A stretch of DNA of 64,000 bases from Perkinsus chesapeaki (GCA_013115145.1 JAAPAO010000069.1:29800-93799); one strand, 5' to 3'; counted from the stretch's first letter, positions 22,701 through 36,681 are shown. Made by a program: numbers and translations. Notes: generated by a model from the letters alone, not told the origin.

Positions 22701-25700
22701 GGACTTCTCCACTGGATAGGATATTCGAGACATCCTCCAAAAAGCTCTCCTCGCAGATCTCAGTATCGCTGAACAGGAACGTCACATTCTGCGAATTCAC
22801 CCCGGCTATCTCATAGATTGCTTTGATGTCATCTCGGAACCTGAAAGCGGCGGCCTTACCCTCCTACAGTCTGTTCCTTGTACTTCTGGTGATTGTAGTT
22901 TTTATTGATCTCTATCTGGAAGCACTTGTACTCAGCGATATAAGAAGCCAGTCGTGTTTGGCAATGTCGGCCGCTACCGCCTACCCCCACCAAAAGGGCG
23001 TTACCACGCGGCATCCTTATCACTCTGACAACAACAACAACAACTATACAACTGGGCCGAGCTGAGTAAGCCTTCTCTACACATTTCCAGGTCAAGTTGA
23101 TTATTTTCCCGGATTTTCCATAGTTACCACTTTTGAACCAATTCCGCAGGCTTCACATTATACCATACTATTACGATAATTTACCTCGTCCACTAAGTAT
23201 TAAAAATACGGGTAAAAATAGGAACCAGGGAGTGCTGTACAAAAACCATCTCCCTGTCTGCAAAGCCTTGGAGTCCCAGCCCTATATAGTTCAACTACCA
23301 CCTTAGAACCCTCAAGCAGTGCTCAATAGCGTCCTTAAAAAGGACTATATCCATCGCCTTCCCCTTCATCTCATCGTTATAATTCTCCAGCTTAGCCTCC
23401 ATAAACATCTTCAATCCTTTCTTATCAATCATCTGCTCATACGGTGGATTCTCAGCCTCGTAGTTCTTCAGATTTATTCCTCCAAATACAATATCGTACG
23501 CATGCTCATCTTGCTGCAGTACCTGCCCATCACCCTCCAGCTCCACCCCTCACACCCATCCTACCTCCTTCAGCCGAATCTGCATGCTTTGGTCCATCAC
23601 CTCGTCAATTTCGTTAATGAACTGGATCCTGTCCTCCTCGCTTATCAATCGATCCATGAAGACTCGACAGCACTCATGCAGCCATAGACGCAGCAGTTTT
23701 TCCTTCTCCTCGAAGTTCCCCGGTTGAGCCTGCACTCACCTCTCCGCCTCGCCCCATACGCCAATGCCTTCTCACCAAATAGATGCCTTGAAAAACTTTA
23801 CTGACATCCCGCAGATTGAAGAGATAGTGGCATTTGCTGGGTGTCGGCAGGAACTTCTCCTGAACAATCACAGTACCCCGCTACGGCCTCGCTACGGCAG
23901 GCCACCTGTATGACACTGTATAGAGATGTCGTGGCGGTCGTGATAACCTCCGACATCGCCTTCAGGTCGTCTCGGAAGCCCGAGTCTAGCTTATGTGAGC
24001 ACAATGTCTGGAAAACTCGCTTCACTTGCGAGTCCGATGGGTTCACCTTAAAACGCCCCATTTCGCCAAAGGCGACCAGCGGCCCACTCACCACACAAAT
24101 CAGATTGAATCGACTCTGCAGGCGTCTAGAAATAACCGCCCTTCCACCGCCTGGGGGGCCCATCGCTCCAACAAGTTGAATATCCTGTATAAACCGCAAG
24201 CTCTGCTTTTTACGGTCATACCTGATTCCCCACTCTCCCCCTAACTCCCCTCCTCCTACCAGCATTCATAATCCATCCATTGACGTAGCAGCTCCAGGGG
24301 CGGCTGGCTTCCAAAGAAATCCTTCCTGGGCATGTTGAGATCGTCCACAAGTATAACCATCCTCCTGCTCATCGGTGGCCCGAACTTATTCTTGATTCGC
24401 TTCTCCACTCTACCCTCGATGATTTCCTAAGGCCCAGCCTGTAGAGGTAGCCCACCATCCCTACTGCCTACCTGAACCATCGCACTGCTGGTTTGAGCAC
24501 TGAGATTGATAACCAGACTGCACCACTTAGACTTGTCCTCATTGCAGTCCGACAAAACCTGTTCCAGGTTCAACTACCGATTCCAGAAGGCCACAGTCCA
24601 CATACCTGCTGCGCCGCAACGGTCTTTCCTGTTCCTGTATGGCCCACAAGCAGTACGTGGTGATGGTGTGATACCAGCGTCGATACCACATTACCGTGCC
24701 TCAAAGTGTCGACAGTCGGCACTATGATCTTGTGAAACGGCAAGTCCCCTGGCCTGAGGGACGCTCCACCGTATGGTTGTCATTTGGGTCTACTTGAAAG
24801 GGTTCGGTAAACGATCCTCCCAAAGGGAGAACTCTCCCGTCTTCTCTACGCTCCACATCGCATAGTCGTAGACAGTCTGACCATGCGGGAAGACGCTACC
24901 GTCGATTTCTCTTATCGACGAGTCCAAGCTTGCTCTGGCCATCTCTGTCACCGATGCTCCCAAAGACCATACCAAACAGAACAGGAACGCCTGCCATCCC
25001 AAAACCACTTGCCCCACCACTACCTCACATTGCATGTTTACCTTTTCCAGCACATCACCTGCCTTGTCGCCATACCCGTCGTAGTTGAGACTTGCACCGA
25101 AGCATTCAAAGAGCCGACAAAGACTCATCACCTAACGATCACCCTTTCCGGTAAAGATTCCGCGGCCCCCTCACTCACCCCGTTGATCTCGCTAATAGGC
25201 ACCAACTCTGGCAGTCCCCTCCTTGCCTTGAGAACCCTAGGAACCCACTTCTGGAACAGATCAGCCATTTCAGTAAGCCGCTCTCCAGAGAACTGCGCTG
25301 GATTTAACGTTCCCAACTTGGCCAGCCACGACTGGGAGTATGGCGCCCATCCAAGATCATGTACGTCGAAATAAACCATACCTATCCAACAAGGGCGTGC
25401 CTTGTCATTGGATGGAATGATGAAAGGCTTCTCTGTATCTCTCTGGTGAAGGGTAACCTACCCGCACGACTGACTGTTGCTGGTGATGCTACGCTCAAAT
25501 CCTCCACTTCAAAGAGTAATGATACTTGAGCTGGCATAGATATACGATCGCCATTAATAAGAGTCAGAACCTAAACCAACATTATTACCTCCAACACCCC
25601 TTCCCTTTACTACTTTATTATCGTCTAGCACTGTGTTCATGCTTTCAATCCACAGCGTATCGACAGGACCGTCCAACACTATCCACTTCTCATCTGCTTT

Positions 25701-28700
25701 TTCATCCTGAACTCCAATCAATCCGCTCACCTCTGCCGCGGCCCGGCCCACCTGACAAGCTTGCCTCATCAAAGTAGAGAACACCCCATCAGTCCACTCC
25801 ATAGTGGTCAGGTCGTATGCGCCGTACAGCTCGTCCATGGTGATTGACTTCGGGTTAAGAACATAGTAAAGCACTCTATCGTACCCACCAACATTCCGCT
25901 TAGCCAGCCGACTCTTTGTCTCGGCCAGCACCTGATCGACGGCACCACGGGCAACAGCTAAGATAGACAACACTGCACTCACCTTCCAAGCGGTGCTTTT
26001 ACCGCCAAGACTCGCTCCAACAAGCATGTTACCGTGTCGTGTAATCTTGGTCTCGTACGTGTGGATGACCTAACATACAGGGTGATGCGAGAAAAGTCTG
26101 CCACCACATTTCTCTATGTAACGATTTTTTTCTTGAGCTATTACCCGGAACCTAATTCGAATATCGCAATGGTTCATGAGGCATTAGAAAGAGCTCGCAG
26201 AGAGCTTCAAGTTGGTACCTTACTTTACTCCTAACTCTCACTGGCCCAAAAATTATGAGGTATGGGCCCTTTTTTCGCATCACCCTACAGATACATTCAG
26301 CACCGCATATTAAGAGTTCAATATTCCAGATGGTATCCCTCACCTTGTGGACAGCATGGTCTGTCGGCTGCAGCTTGAAGTCGACTAGCACTTCCTTAAT
26401 ACCCTTTTCCAAATCGCCATAGTCCGGATCTGGCAGCTCCAGGCCAGGGAAGAGGTCTCCAAGCAGGGCCGTGTACAAAGGCTTATCCTGCATGGCCCGT
26501 CGATGATTAGAAAATACTGGTTGATCATCTTACCTGCGAAACCCACTTTGGGGCATTCATGTCGTTGATAGCCCTCATAAGTATCGCGGCTTCGCTCATC
26601 TCAGGCTCATTACGCTTCAATGCTCCGGCACAGTTCAAGACACTCTTGATGCTCCTTAGACCAAAGTCATAGTGATCCTGATGATGACCGAATGAAAAGT
26701 GAATCTCTCCACATGCCATCTCTACTAGGATAAAGAGGATAAATTAGAGCTACACAAGGTTATATTTCGCCTCGTACTTTGAATGACTTAACCATAATCG
26801 CCGTAGCACCGAACTTCGGTGCTATGGCGATAATGGTGACTTATAACATCTTATCTATACTAGCCCGAGCTGGGCCTCGGTGACCGAAGGCACGCTAAGA
26901 CTCAGCCGACTAGCCTAACCAACCTGTTTGCTCATCTGTTGGACCATCATTGTGTAAAGTGTAACCATCTTCTTAGCCAACGGCTTAAAGTCCATAAACC
27001 CTTCCGATACCAGCATAATCTCAGCAATCATTGCCAAGTCCGGCACCTATGCCACAACTGCTCCGCAACACTGTCCAACTTCGGACCATTCCTAATTACC
27101 ATCATAGCCACCGGTCTGAACAAGCTCTTCAGGTTATCCGGCAGTTCGCTTCGCCCTGCGTATCCTGGATTCATAGTGATGAACACCGCACAGTTCTTGT
27201 CCAGTTTAATCATATTCTCCTCGAACATAAACGTCTCCCTCTCCTCCCGAAGTGCCGTCTGCCAAACAACAGTTATGATCATCATCATCCTGCCCCCCCC
27301 CGAACCCCCGCCGTCCGAGGCCTACCTGAATGCAGAGGATCTGTGCCGCTACCACCGATAACACCTCAACCTCAATACGATTGAACTCATCAAAGCATCC
27401 CCAAGCTCCTGCTTGAGCAAGACCGCTGAACATTCTCCCCAGCGACTTGTAGTCCAGACCATCACTGCAATTGAAGACTATAACATACTTCGCCATACCC
27501 TTCCCCAAATCCTTCACCGATTCAGTTTTCCCCGTCCCCGCTGGCCCCTGAGGAGCTCCACCCCTCTTCAGATGCATGGCCGTGGTCAGTGTCATATAGC
27601 AACGGTCCGTCATCGGTGTTATAACCAACCTACCATTGTTGCCTTGATACTCATATCCGTATGGATTCGATGTGTTCGTCTGGAGCACCACACATGACAA
27701 CACCGGTGCCGCGTCCTTCTGCTGCCCTGTGAGTTCCAGCATACCAGTCACGATGGCAGGATCCCCTCGACCGTTCTCCATTTCCCTCAGCTCAAACCGG
27801 AGCTGAGACAGCCAATTGAAGTGCTGTGGGGATTCACACTTGAGCGCAATGAGTCTTTCTTGCACGTCTCTAGCATGCACCTCGATAGTAATCAGCGCCA
27901 CCACTTTGTTCCTGTCCACCTTGCTCAGCGGCGTCCGTATCATATCCGTCAACTTAGCGATGGTCTTGGTCTGTCTCTTCCTGCATACCCTCATCGCGCT
28001 CTTGCTCCCTTCAGCCACCTTCCCCAGCGCTGTCTGGCAGCTCATCGTCCACGCAATTTGGCCGGCGGTAATTAAAAGCTGCCCCGGAAACTTCAGTACC
28101 CACTTGTCCTTCTTCAAGCCCTTCGGTGGGGAACAATTAGACTGCTGGCAAGTAACCAGCAGCTTCAGTAGCGTATCTTTCATCCGCCGTTCAACCTGTG
28201 ATAACCAGCCCTCCACTGGCGGGTCCAGCACCACCGACTTCGAAAACGGCACTTTCTCACCATCCGGCGAAATCATGCCCACCGCCTCGTACACCGTCTT
28301 TTTGTCCTGACTTGTCTTCACCAAATCGAGCACCTTGATTCCCTCGAAGCACTTTTTGATGTGCTTCTGGACCAACTCTGGCTCCTTCGCTTGTCCCAGG
28401 ATTTCCAGCAGATCGTCATTCGACAGAAAATAGAACCGCGGAAACAGAGTCCGCTTTCGCTCCAAGTAGTCGTCCAGAGCCTTCTGGATCTTCTCCAGCT
28501 TCTCCATGAAATCATTCAAGTCCTTCAACATTTTCCCGCTCTTCTCGCCCGCACAGGACGCTATAGCGTTCGGCCTGTTGTAGATAGCTCGCAGCATCTT
28601 CGGGAATCCTGCATTCACATCGTCGAACCATGCGCTCTCCGTGGGCAGGTGCGGCCGGATATCATCGCTGCCGACAAAGATGTTTTCCAGGTACATCCAG

Positions 28701-31700
28701 GACCGCTGAACAGCTAGAATCGTCTCGACAATCTCACTGACATTGGCCAGCATCTGCTCCCACTTTTCAACCTTCTCAGCGAACGGTAAGTAGAACTGCG
28801 AGCTCTTCATGTCCGACAACTTGAGCACGTGCTCCTCGAGTGTTTGGAACAACTCCTCCGTACCTTGCGCAAAGCCAGTCAACCGAGCAGAGGGATGAAT
28901 CCGTACCCTACAACTTGGCGTATCATATGAAACCCGATCGACTACTATAATATTAATCGAACATTGAGCCCCGAACAGTAGTAGTACTATTGTTCGGGGA
29001 CTAGGGAGTGAAGAGCAACGGGGGATACAAGACGACGCTTATTCAAGTGGATAAAGCACGCAGGAACATTCAAACGCATCCTTTCTTAATGCTCCTTAGT
29101 GACTCCCTGATCCCTATCCACCTACTCTTTATTTTAACATAAGTCTGTTTATACTCTCCCATTTCTATCTCCATACTTGCCCATACCCCTTCGATCATTT
29201 CCAGACTCGACTCTATCTCATACTGCTTCCGGGCCTCATCAGCCAGTCTAGCAACCAGTTCGGAGTGCTTATGCAGCTCCAGCTCGAACACCTGATAATC
29301 CTCGTGAACTGGAGGCGGGCGAACACAAGCGCACCTTTCCTAGAGTGAAGTCCTCCCCCTGAGGATCGAACTCGCGACCTATCTCCTCCATAATCGCCTT
29401 CCAGTGACGCTCTCGCATCGCATCGGACCTCAACAATAAGTACTCGTACCAACCTCATCACCAGAAGCGCACCTCAGATTGGTGATGAGCGGCATTGCCA
29501 CTCTGAACTCGTCTATCCCCTTCTTCAAGTTCTGCCACACGCCCCAGTTACCCATACTCCCCCTCAACTTCACACACTACAAACGAGCCAGTAAGCCCCT
29601 CCCCCACTTCTTCACACAAGTCCCACCTTCTTCTGGTACCCTGTCGCCATAGCATCCATATCCTCCACCTACAGCAGCAGCAGCAGCAACAGCATCAACT
29701 AACGATGCACTAGGCCCTCCCAACCACCTGAAGATCTCTGAACTGAGCCCTCCTGATCTCCTCCATTTGATCATCCCAATCAGCTCGGTAGCCCCAAATA
29801 GTCTTCAACGATTCCACTTGTTCGCTCATTTTCTCCAGCTCCTTGTACACAGTCACCTACCAACCCCCGCTGTCTTCACTCGCCACAATAGCATTGCTAC
29901 ATCCATCTTGAACAGGTCTAGGTTGGCCAGGAACTCCGCCTCCTGCTTCCTCGCCCGTCTCAGGTCCTCTGTAAAATCATCCAACATATCCATAGCCGCG
30001 GCGGTATCGGTGCCCTCAGAAGAGAAGGGAGCCTAACACAGAAAATGATACACACGCCTCATCGAACGCTTCCTGACCCGTTTGCCGAAGTTTTCAAACA
30101 GTCCCTTCACCGTGGACGCGAAAGACTGAAGCTCGTTCTCAAGCTGGACCTTCATCACCTTCTTGCTTTTGGATAATATCTACCACATCGTAACCCTGTC
30201 GTACAGCCTCCTACCTCTTCCCTCACCGACCTCCTCCGCCTCTGTCAAACTGTCCTTGAAGTGCTCCAAGCGAGGCCTCATCGAGACCCGACGGGCGGTC
30301 TCAACCTCGCTGGTGTTCACCTCGAAATCAGTCAGCTTCTTATACCTGCACAGTAGCGCCAAGATCGCTGGGGCTCCTCCTCCTGCTGCTACTGCTGCTG
30401 CTTGCAGTCTCTCCTAGGCTACTATACAATTGCTAAAGCTTACATATCCTCCACTGGACGAATCCTTTCATCCATAGTCTCCACATCATTCGAGCAGGTA
30501 TCCAAGAGCTGGATGCGGTCCCGAAGCTGGTCAAAGTTGCGAGGTGTCGATAGCAACACTCTGGTATTGTTGGTGAAGTACCTGCCAATAACGAATTCAC
30601 AATACACCGACCACGTAAGAGATCTCTGTTGGAGCGTGTATGCATTCCAACGTACATGTTTCACCCTCTCGTTCGCCAATACATTCACACGAAAAGAGCT
30701 ACTCTGAAATTCCACTGAATTTTGTGTGTCACTCGTTCCGACACTTCGCTCCCTCTTAGGATCTGACCGCGCAGCTCACCCAAGTATCGAATCCAGCTGC
30801 TCCTTAGCATTCTTGTGCAGCAGTTCAGTGAGCTTAGCATGCCACTGCTGACAATGCTTGATCAGCTCGTTCTTCAGCTGGGTAAAGTCGGCATCAATGA
30901 ACCCTACAACCACCTTTAGATCCTCTTGTTGGATGTCCAACTGTAGATCCTTATATCTGACAACCAAGAAGTGATAGGCTAGGCTTATTCATACACACAA
31001 CCTTCGCCAACTTTGACAAGAGTGCCCCACCAACCACCTACGCCCGGCAAAGTGGATGAGATAGATCCAGTGACAATGTATAGTATACATGTAGTAGGGG
31101 TATACAACATTATACAGTATACCCCTACCTTCCGTATAACTCACCTCTGTATATCAGCTGCCACAACATGCAGTGGTCTTTCAGTCTTTGCATAGCGTCG
31201 TATAAAGGCATCTTTGTCTTGGCTTATTATTGGCTGATAACTCGTGTTCCACCATTTCAGTCTGTCTCCCAGTTGCACCGCGCTCTGGTTGAAGCCCTTA
31301 AGAATCTCCTTAACATACCTAGTAGAAGACAATCCCCCTCCGCCTCCTCCTGCTTCCCTCTCACTTTATAACGCATTCGTCATCCTTCGACACGTCTTCA
31401 AAATATGTGCCCTTGCTCGTCAATGACTCCTCGAATGCTGCATCCTAATATACAGTACAGCTTGAACAGCTGACACTTACAATATTCATACAAGGCTAGC
31501 ACGGGAGCATGCCATGCATTCCGAGTAGCGAAATGCAGCTCCGGGGAGCGATAGCGATAATCGAGAAATACACTCTACGGGAGGAATATAGCATTCTCTG
31601 CTGAACTAGGCGATACAAGTGGCTAGAATGACATCCCTGCAACAACAATAGTTAATATCACTACAATGTATAGTTACATAGGGAATCACCCCCTATGCAA

Positions 31701-34700
31701 ATAATCATATAACTGTCCTATTATACGGTAATACTGGAAGATGACTATTAAGTCAGCCTGGCCAGCCCCCCCCCCCCCTTCCTCACATCCGCTGCACTTG
31801 GAATAATTATCGTAGCCGCCTCTGTTGTATCCCCTTGCTTTATTAACTGCTCCTTCTTCTTAATATCATTAGCAATCTACCATTACCATACAAACCCACA
31901 TCCCCTTCCAGTTCTACCTTTTGCTGTCTAAAGTGCCTTGGCAGCCTCGCCACTACGGTCAATGTTGTCGTCATATCTCGGCAAACCTATTCCCCAACCT
32001 CATACCGCCGCTCCGCTCCTCAACACCCACATTTTGAAGCAGTTCCTTCAATTGGTTCATCGACGGGTTAAAGTCCATCCGATGCCCCTCCAACATAGCA
32101 AAGAGCTTGAACAGAGGAGTGACCTCGGTCTTGCTATCACCATTCAACGCCCGACTCAGTTCTCTCAGGCTGTTCTTCATCGACCTCTTGAGAGCCTCCA
32201 ATACGACCATATCAATAGACTCGACATAGCGACGCCACTCCCGCTGAATTTCCGGTGGATGTGTCTGATTAACAAGATGCATCACCCTACCGACCCTTTA
32301 CCCCACTCGACTAGAGATAATCTGTGACATTTTTATTCCTAATGGCGACATGCTAACAAACACCAACGTACCGATGCCGGAATATGTTGTACAGCTATCC
32401 AGAGCTCCCGATATGATCTCATACAGTATGTCAACCTACCTTCATATCACCATGTCAAGCTATCTGGTACATTCTAGAGCAAGCCAGCCAGCGCTTTAGA
32501 AGATATATTGGATTACCGAGCTCAGATTCTTCCCCCAGAGCAACCAATAAGTTCTCCTATATACTACCTCGAAGAACTGATATGTCCTTAGTAGCAGATC
32601 TGTTATCCTCTGATGATGCTGTACTAGATACCCTTCAACATGGCTCTTATAGCTCGACTGCATCTGCTGGAACTCTGACGCTCGATAAGCCACCTTCTTT
32701 TCTATCCTTATTAGCAGCTTGCTCTCTATGGCCGCACATGACTCCATAATTTTAGCATGATTAGACTTGTACTGCATAACAATATCATGGAGCTTCGAGC
32801 ATTCTTTACAGGCGCCTCGAACGAAGAACTCCTTGATGCCTTGGGATGTCCAAGTGTATCTGCTGTAACAGTACGCAACTGCTAACACTGATCAAGAATA
32901 TCTAACAAAAACCTGATACTGATAATACCAATCAGACTCACTAATAGATGAACAACGTTCAAAAAGGCTACGAGGCTTTTGGGGCCGTTTAACAACCTTA
33001 TTTGGAAATTGACCTTTGTGTCAGCTTCTTGTAGAATCTATTCTGAAACGGCCTATCGCCACCCGACTCAGTCAACAGAGGATCAGTCTTCCCCTACTCC
33101 ACGCCTCACCAATACCAACAGCTGATACCCCAGCTAAAATGACCTGCCGCTTACTTTTGTATCCCTGGGCCGATCTTCCTATCCAAGTTCCTCAAATGCT
33201 GCGTGAAGAGCTTCCTCTCCAATGGTGACAATGCCTCTATTATATCGTTATATTCCCTCACAACCCTCATAACGTGCTCCCGGAGGATCCTCATCTGCTC
33301 TCTATGGGTCGACAAGTCGTGGGCAGCATACGGCACGACTATCCCTGAGCCAACGTCTGCTTCAAAGCATCCCCTTCCCCCGCCCCCTCACCAGCGCCTT
33401 GAATCTTCTCCCAGTAATACACTTCCTTGAGGACCCTCGAAAGCCCCTTATCGAAGTTATTTTCAATCAGATAACCTCTTGGCCCAGTCATTGCCGTTGC
33501 TGGCACATTCCGATTGCCGTCATCAGGCCTACCACGCCAGCTGTCCAACTACCACCTTCAGCTCTCCAGCGCTTACCGGCAAATCAGGCTCTGTGTCAGA
33601 CGCTTAGGAAGATCCTCCCCCCCCATCGCCTTCAGTTCATTATGCCACTCATTAAAGGTCTGCTGGGAAATGCAGCAAGAAGCTTCCTGTGAGTCCTCAC
33701 CTGGACAGCATAGCCCTCCAGCTGGGCGCATAGATTCTGGAACCCCTCTCGAGCCGTTGTCTGCTCCTTCGAGTCAGCCAACACGCCCCCTTCTATCAGC
33801 TCGTCGATCGCCTAACAGTCCCCTCAGCTTAACCCTAACCGAGCCCACAGCTACCTCCCATTGGCGCTGCAGTCTAAGTATCACTCCCTTCGCCCACAGA
33901 GCTTGTCCTGCATACTCAGGGTGCTCCGCAGCTACTGGCAGCAAAGGGTGCTTTCGGAACTGCTCAAATTCTCTCTTAATAGCAGCTTGTTCACCGACAA
34001 AGATGCCATACCTGCAGTCAACACCTGCCGGACTAGAGCTCAAGCTCGTCTCGACTTACACTGTAGACGATTTCCTCTGAACAAATGCCATCACTCTTTC
34101 CCTCTTCGCCAAAGTGTAAAAGTTGTATATTAAATCGCACGCCGACTCCACAGTAGACACGTTCTCAAACGCCGAGTTAATAACGTTGGTGTACATAATC
34201 TGACATGGAAGCCGATCGCTGAAGAAGCCATAGACGAACGACAAACATCGCCCGCAGTTGCCAGGCAGCAACCGGGCCTTCCCAGCTCAGCCCTATAATG
34301 GCCTCACCGCGTCAAACGCTATAGGAAACATACTCCTCAGTGCTTACAGATACAAAAGGTGTCCGTCCGACTTTCCAGAAATTCCTCAAAACATTCTTCC
34401 CACATCAACATATTCTTGCACAAGACAGTTGACATTTGACTCTGTGCGAGAGATCTATTTCCCGGCGAACTTCCTATTATATTTCCACCCACCTACTTCC
34501 AGATCCTTCATCTGTAGCTTCACGAAGCCATAATCCTCATGCCACTTGCCTGCCCTCACATCTAGTATATCGTACTCTGCCGTCCATAACCTATCCACAT
34601 GCCGCAAAAAGGTAAACTCGATCTCGCTCAGACTTTTCGTTATCTCATGCGCCTTCGTACCTTCCAGCAACGACAACCCTCATCGAAAACGCCACGTGCT

Positions 34701-36590
34701 GCTCACCAGTGAAGACTGGGAAATCCCGTCCAAGACTCATCAGGGCGAACTGCTCCCTGCCAACACACACATCAGTGAGGTCAGAGCACCTCTGAATAAA
34801 GGCGTCCACCTGACAACAACTGACTCCAAGCACTCAGCACCTCGACCAGCCGCTACCTGGGCAAATATGGAGCCCTCAGGAAAGTCCCAAGGCTTGGCCC
34901 TCTTGTCAGCAGCAATCAGTCTCACAGTACGGTCGTACGCCTCTCGCCAGGCTCTACCACAGCTCATGCTATCAGCAAGGCTCTTCTTTGCCTCTTCGAT
35001 ATGCGGACCTGCACCAACCGTGAATTCTTCCGGGTGCGCAGTAACCCCTACCATGAAAGACACTTTCGATCTGGATGCCCTGCTGGCATCGGTAAATGAT
35101 CTCATTACTCACTCTCCTCAACAGCCCAACTATCCTATCCTGTGTGTTGTAGTGAGTACTTATGGACCACACAAGTCGAATGCAATTGAGTATCTTAGGC
35201 AACAAGGCAGCCACTTCCGCTGGGCCCGCCTCCGCCAGCTCCAGGCACGGCTCCCTGAGTACCTGATCAACACCATCCCAACACCTGAGGAGCCTCGACC
35301 CTCACTGATAGGAACTTAAGGTTATCTCGAGCTTCCAAACTGCCTTTATGAATGACGTCCTCCAACGACTTGAACTGCTTCAGATAAGAGCTCTTCGCCG
35401 CCTCCAGAACCGTCAGCACTCGCTGGAGCTCTGCTGATTGAAGCTGGCCATGAAGCTTCGACAGATCGATATCTCGCAACCTCCAAAGCTCTATTTCTCC
35501 TAGAGGACCTGTTCCGAGGAATAGAGGACTCCTGCAGAAATATACAATGTCCGATGTTTCTCACGGGAGCACATTTTCCAATGGAAAATGACCCCAATAA
35601 GAAAACTATTTTTCGCCTCGATGAGCAGCACATTTCCACGACGTAAGATTATCCCTACCGAATGCAAGTAGCCTGTATCCCATCACTCACCTTGATTTGC
35701 AGGATCCTCTGACTCTCCTCCAAGTGCCCCTCCTTGTGAACTAGTGACATCCCTAATCTGTCGTGTCTGTTGCAATATACCTTACCCCACAGACCGGACC
35801 CCCTGACCTATTCTTACCCAGTGTATCAGACAACTCTCCAAACGCTGCACCAAGTCCTTATCCTTACTCACCGCCTCGACATCGTTCAAGTCATCTACAG
35901 GCACATACAGCACCGTAGTGCCCTTGGCCAAGTTGGCAGCTTCGATCGTGGATGACAGGAAGTTTTGGAACTGATCACCCCAACCAGCTCGCAATCGGCA
36001 ACCACTTCACTCCTCCACCTGCTCCGTGAACTCCTTTCGTATATTTTCAGGCCATCCATGGGCATGCGTTACCATAGGAGCGTACACCGAGTTTAAAACC
36101 ATCATTGGGCCTTCTCGTAACAAGTCGCTCTTCACCACAGTGAACATGACCACATCCTGACAGACAGCTACACCTCCCTGTTGCCGTCGTCGCCTTACCG
36201 ATATATTCTCCTTGTTGCAGGCTGTTCTAGATCTCTTATAGAAAAGAGCGAATTGCTTAGCACGTCCAGTATGAATTGCCTTCGGCAGCCTCTCAGCCAC
36301 GCCGACTTTCGCCTCGGATTCACCTAAGCTTTGAGCTTCACTCATATCTCTTAGCAAATCTCACGAGTGTGTTTGAAGATCTTCACGGTGCCATCCCCCT
36401 TCTGCCACACGTACAAGCTCACAGCATCAGGATTGATCGCCCAGTCAAAGACTTTCTTGGCAACTCGTTCAGTCCAGTTGTCCTCAGATACCCCTAGACC
36501 CATCCGTAAAAGCATTGGCAACCTACAGCGACAACTCACCTGGCAGCTGCAGTCGTGCAAGGAACCAGGCGGAGCAGGAGGCGACGTCAA
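16709..36590 (-). CDS. axonemal dynein heavy chain, inner-arm type (DNAH2-like)
   Basis: A single gene of about 20 kb on the minus strand, split into dozens of exons by introns of about 40-60 nt. It encodes the motor chain of an axonemal dynein, which moves microtubules in a flagellum. In order from the 5' end: tail exons (36.5-29 kb, including [20 protein letters not shown] and [10 protein letters not shown]), linker and AAA1 with GPAGTGKTE and CFDEFNRI (27206-28882), AAA2 with [12 protein letters not shown]3 with [12 protein letters not shown]4 with GVGGSGRH, coiled-coil stalk and microtubule-binding region (about 20.5-22.3 kb), AAA5, AAA6 and the C-terminal domain. The end ([48 protein letters not shown]) and the AAA1 block resemble the DNAH2 or 1-beta chain of inner-arm dynein I1/f; this subtype is inference. 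The first exon may start at 36590 or at the internal ATG at 36515. Most exon ends are approximate. Confidence 0.93.
18003..19052 (-). other. dynein exon: AAA6 and start of C-terminal domain
   Basis: This is the second longest dynein exon, about 350 residues. It includes the AAA6 region ([17 protein letters not shown] and [20 protein letters not shown]) and the conserved [14 protein letters not shown] and [20 protein letters not shown] blocks that mark the end of the motor ring in all heavy chains. Confidence 0.95.
22856..23095 (-). other. dynein exon: AAA4 P-loop
   Basis: Reads [20 protein letters not shown]. The AAA4 Walker A of this chain has Arg where cytoplasmic dynein has Lys. My recollection is that Arg at this site is common among axonemal chains, so I treat it as a class marker and not as damage. 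Confidence 0.85.
24600..24670 (-). other. dynein AAA3 P-loop
   Basis: The reverse strand here reads [17 protein letters not shown], an intact Walker A (GxxGxGKT) of the third AAA module. AAA3 nucleotide state gates dynein motility in the family. Confidence 0.85.
25554..26027 (-). other. dynein exon: AAA2
   Basis: Begins with [15 protein letters not shown], the AAA2 P-loop, directly downstream of the unusually long intron that holds a transposon remnant. The exon continues with [15 protein letters not shown] and [13 protein letters not shown], standard AAA2 blocks. Confidence 0.9.
26070..26343 (-). other. long dynein intron (274 nt) containing a transposon remnant
   Basis: The upstream exon ends at HAVHK before a GTGAGG donor (first intron base 26343), and the downstream exon resumes as [15 protein letters not shown] after TTAG (last intron base 26070). 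Both junctions are in phase 0. The length is about six times the usual size in this gene because of the insertion at about 26078-26286. Confidence 0.8.
26078..26286. mobile_element. short deleted copy of the inverted-repeat transposon, inside a dynein intron
   Basis: The left end starts CAGGGTGATGCGA after a TA, and the right end finishes CGCATCACCCT. From about 26096 on, the sequence follows the right terminal repeat of the full element at 40109-40697. The left terminal repeat is reduced to roughly its first 15 bases. It is a non-autonomous derivative of about 209 bp. Confidence 0.85.
27206..28882 (-). other. dynein exon: linker and AAA1 motor site
   Basis: This is the longest exon, 558 codons in the raw frame, and includes a short 3' intron read-through. 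It holds the linker, then [20 protein letters not shown], the AAA1 Walker A (GPAGTGKTE at about 27521-27549) and Walker B (CFDEFNRI at about 27374-27400). AAA1 is the main ATP-hydrolysing site that powers the stroke. Confidence 0.93.
28890..29065 (-). other. dynein intron with a hairpin
   Basis: About 170 bases between two dynein exons. They include a 9-bp inverted repeat, CCCCGAACA and TGTTCGGGG, at 28969-28999 with a 13-base AT-rich loop. Confidence 0.55.
31430..31930 (-). other. long dynein intron or exon-poor stretch
   Basis: About 500 bases in the tail region lack any recognisable dynein exon. They include a run of 13 C at 31766-31778 on the plus strand. This is by far the longest non-coding stretch inside the gene. 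No terminal repeats were found, so its origin is unknown. Confidence 0.5.
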
Positions 36591-36681
36591 ATGCAGTACT
36601 CACTGTCATCCAACAGAGACTGCAGTGTTAGACTTTCAATAGACTAATTGACGATCTCATAAACGCAAAGCACCGAGGATC

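Noticed and set aside
22952-22995. Arg in place of Lys in the dynein AAA4 P-loop (GGSGRH)
   Set aside because: To my knowledge Arg at this position is common in axonemal heavy chains, so it is not evidence of damage or novelty.
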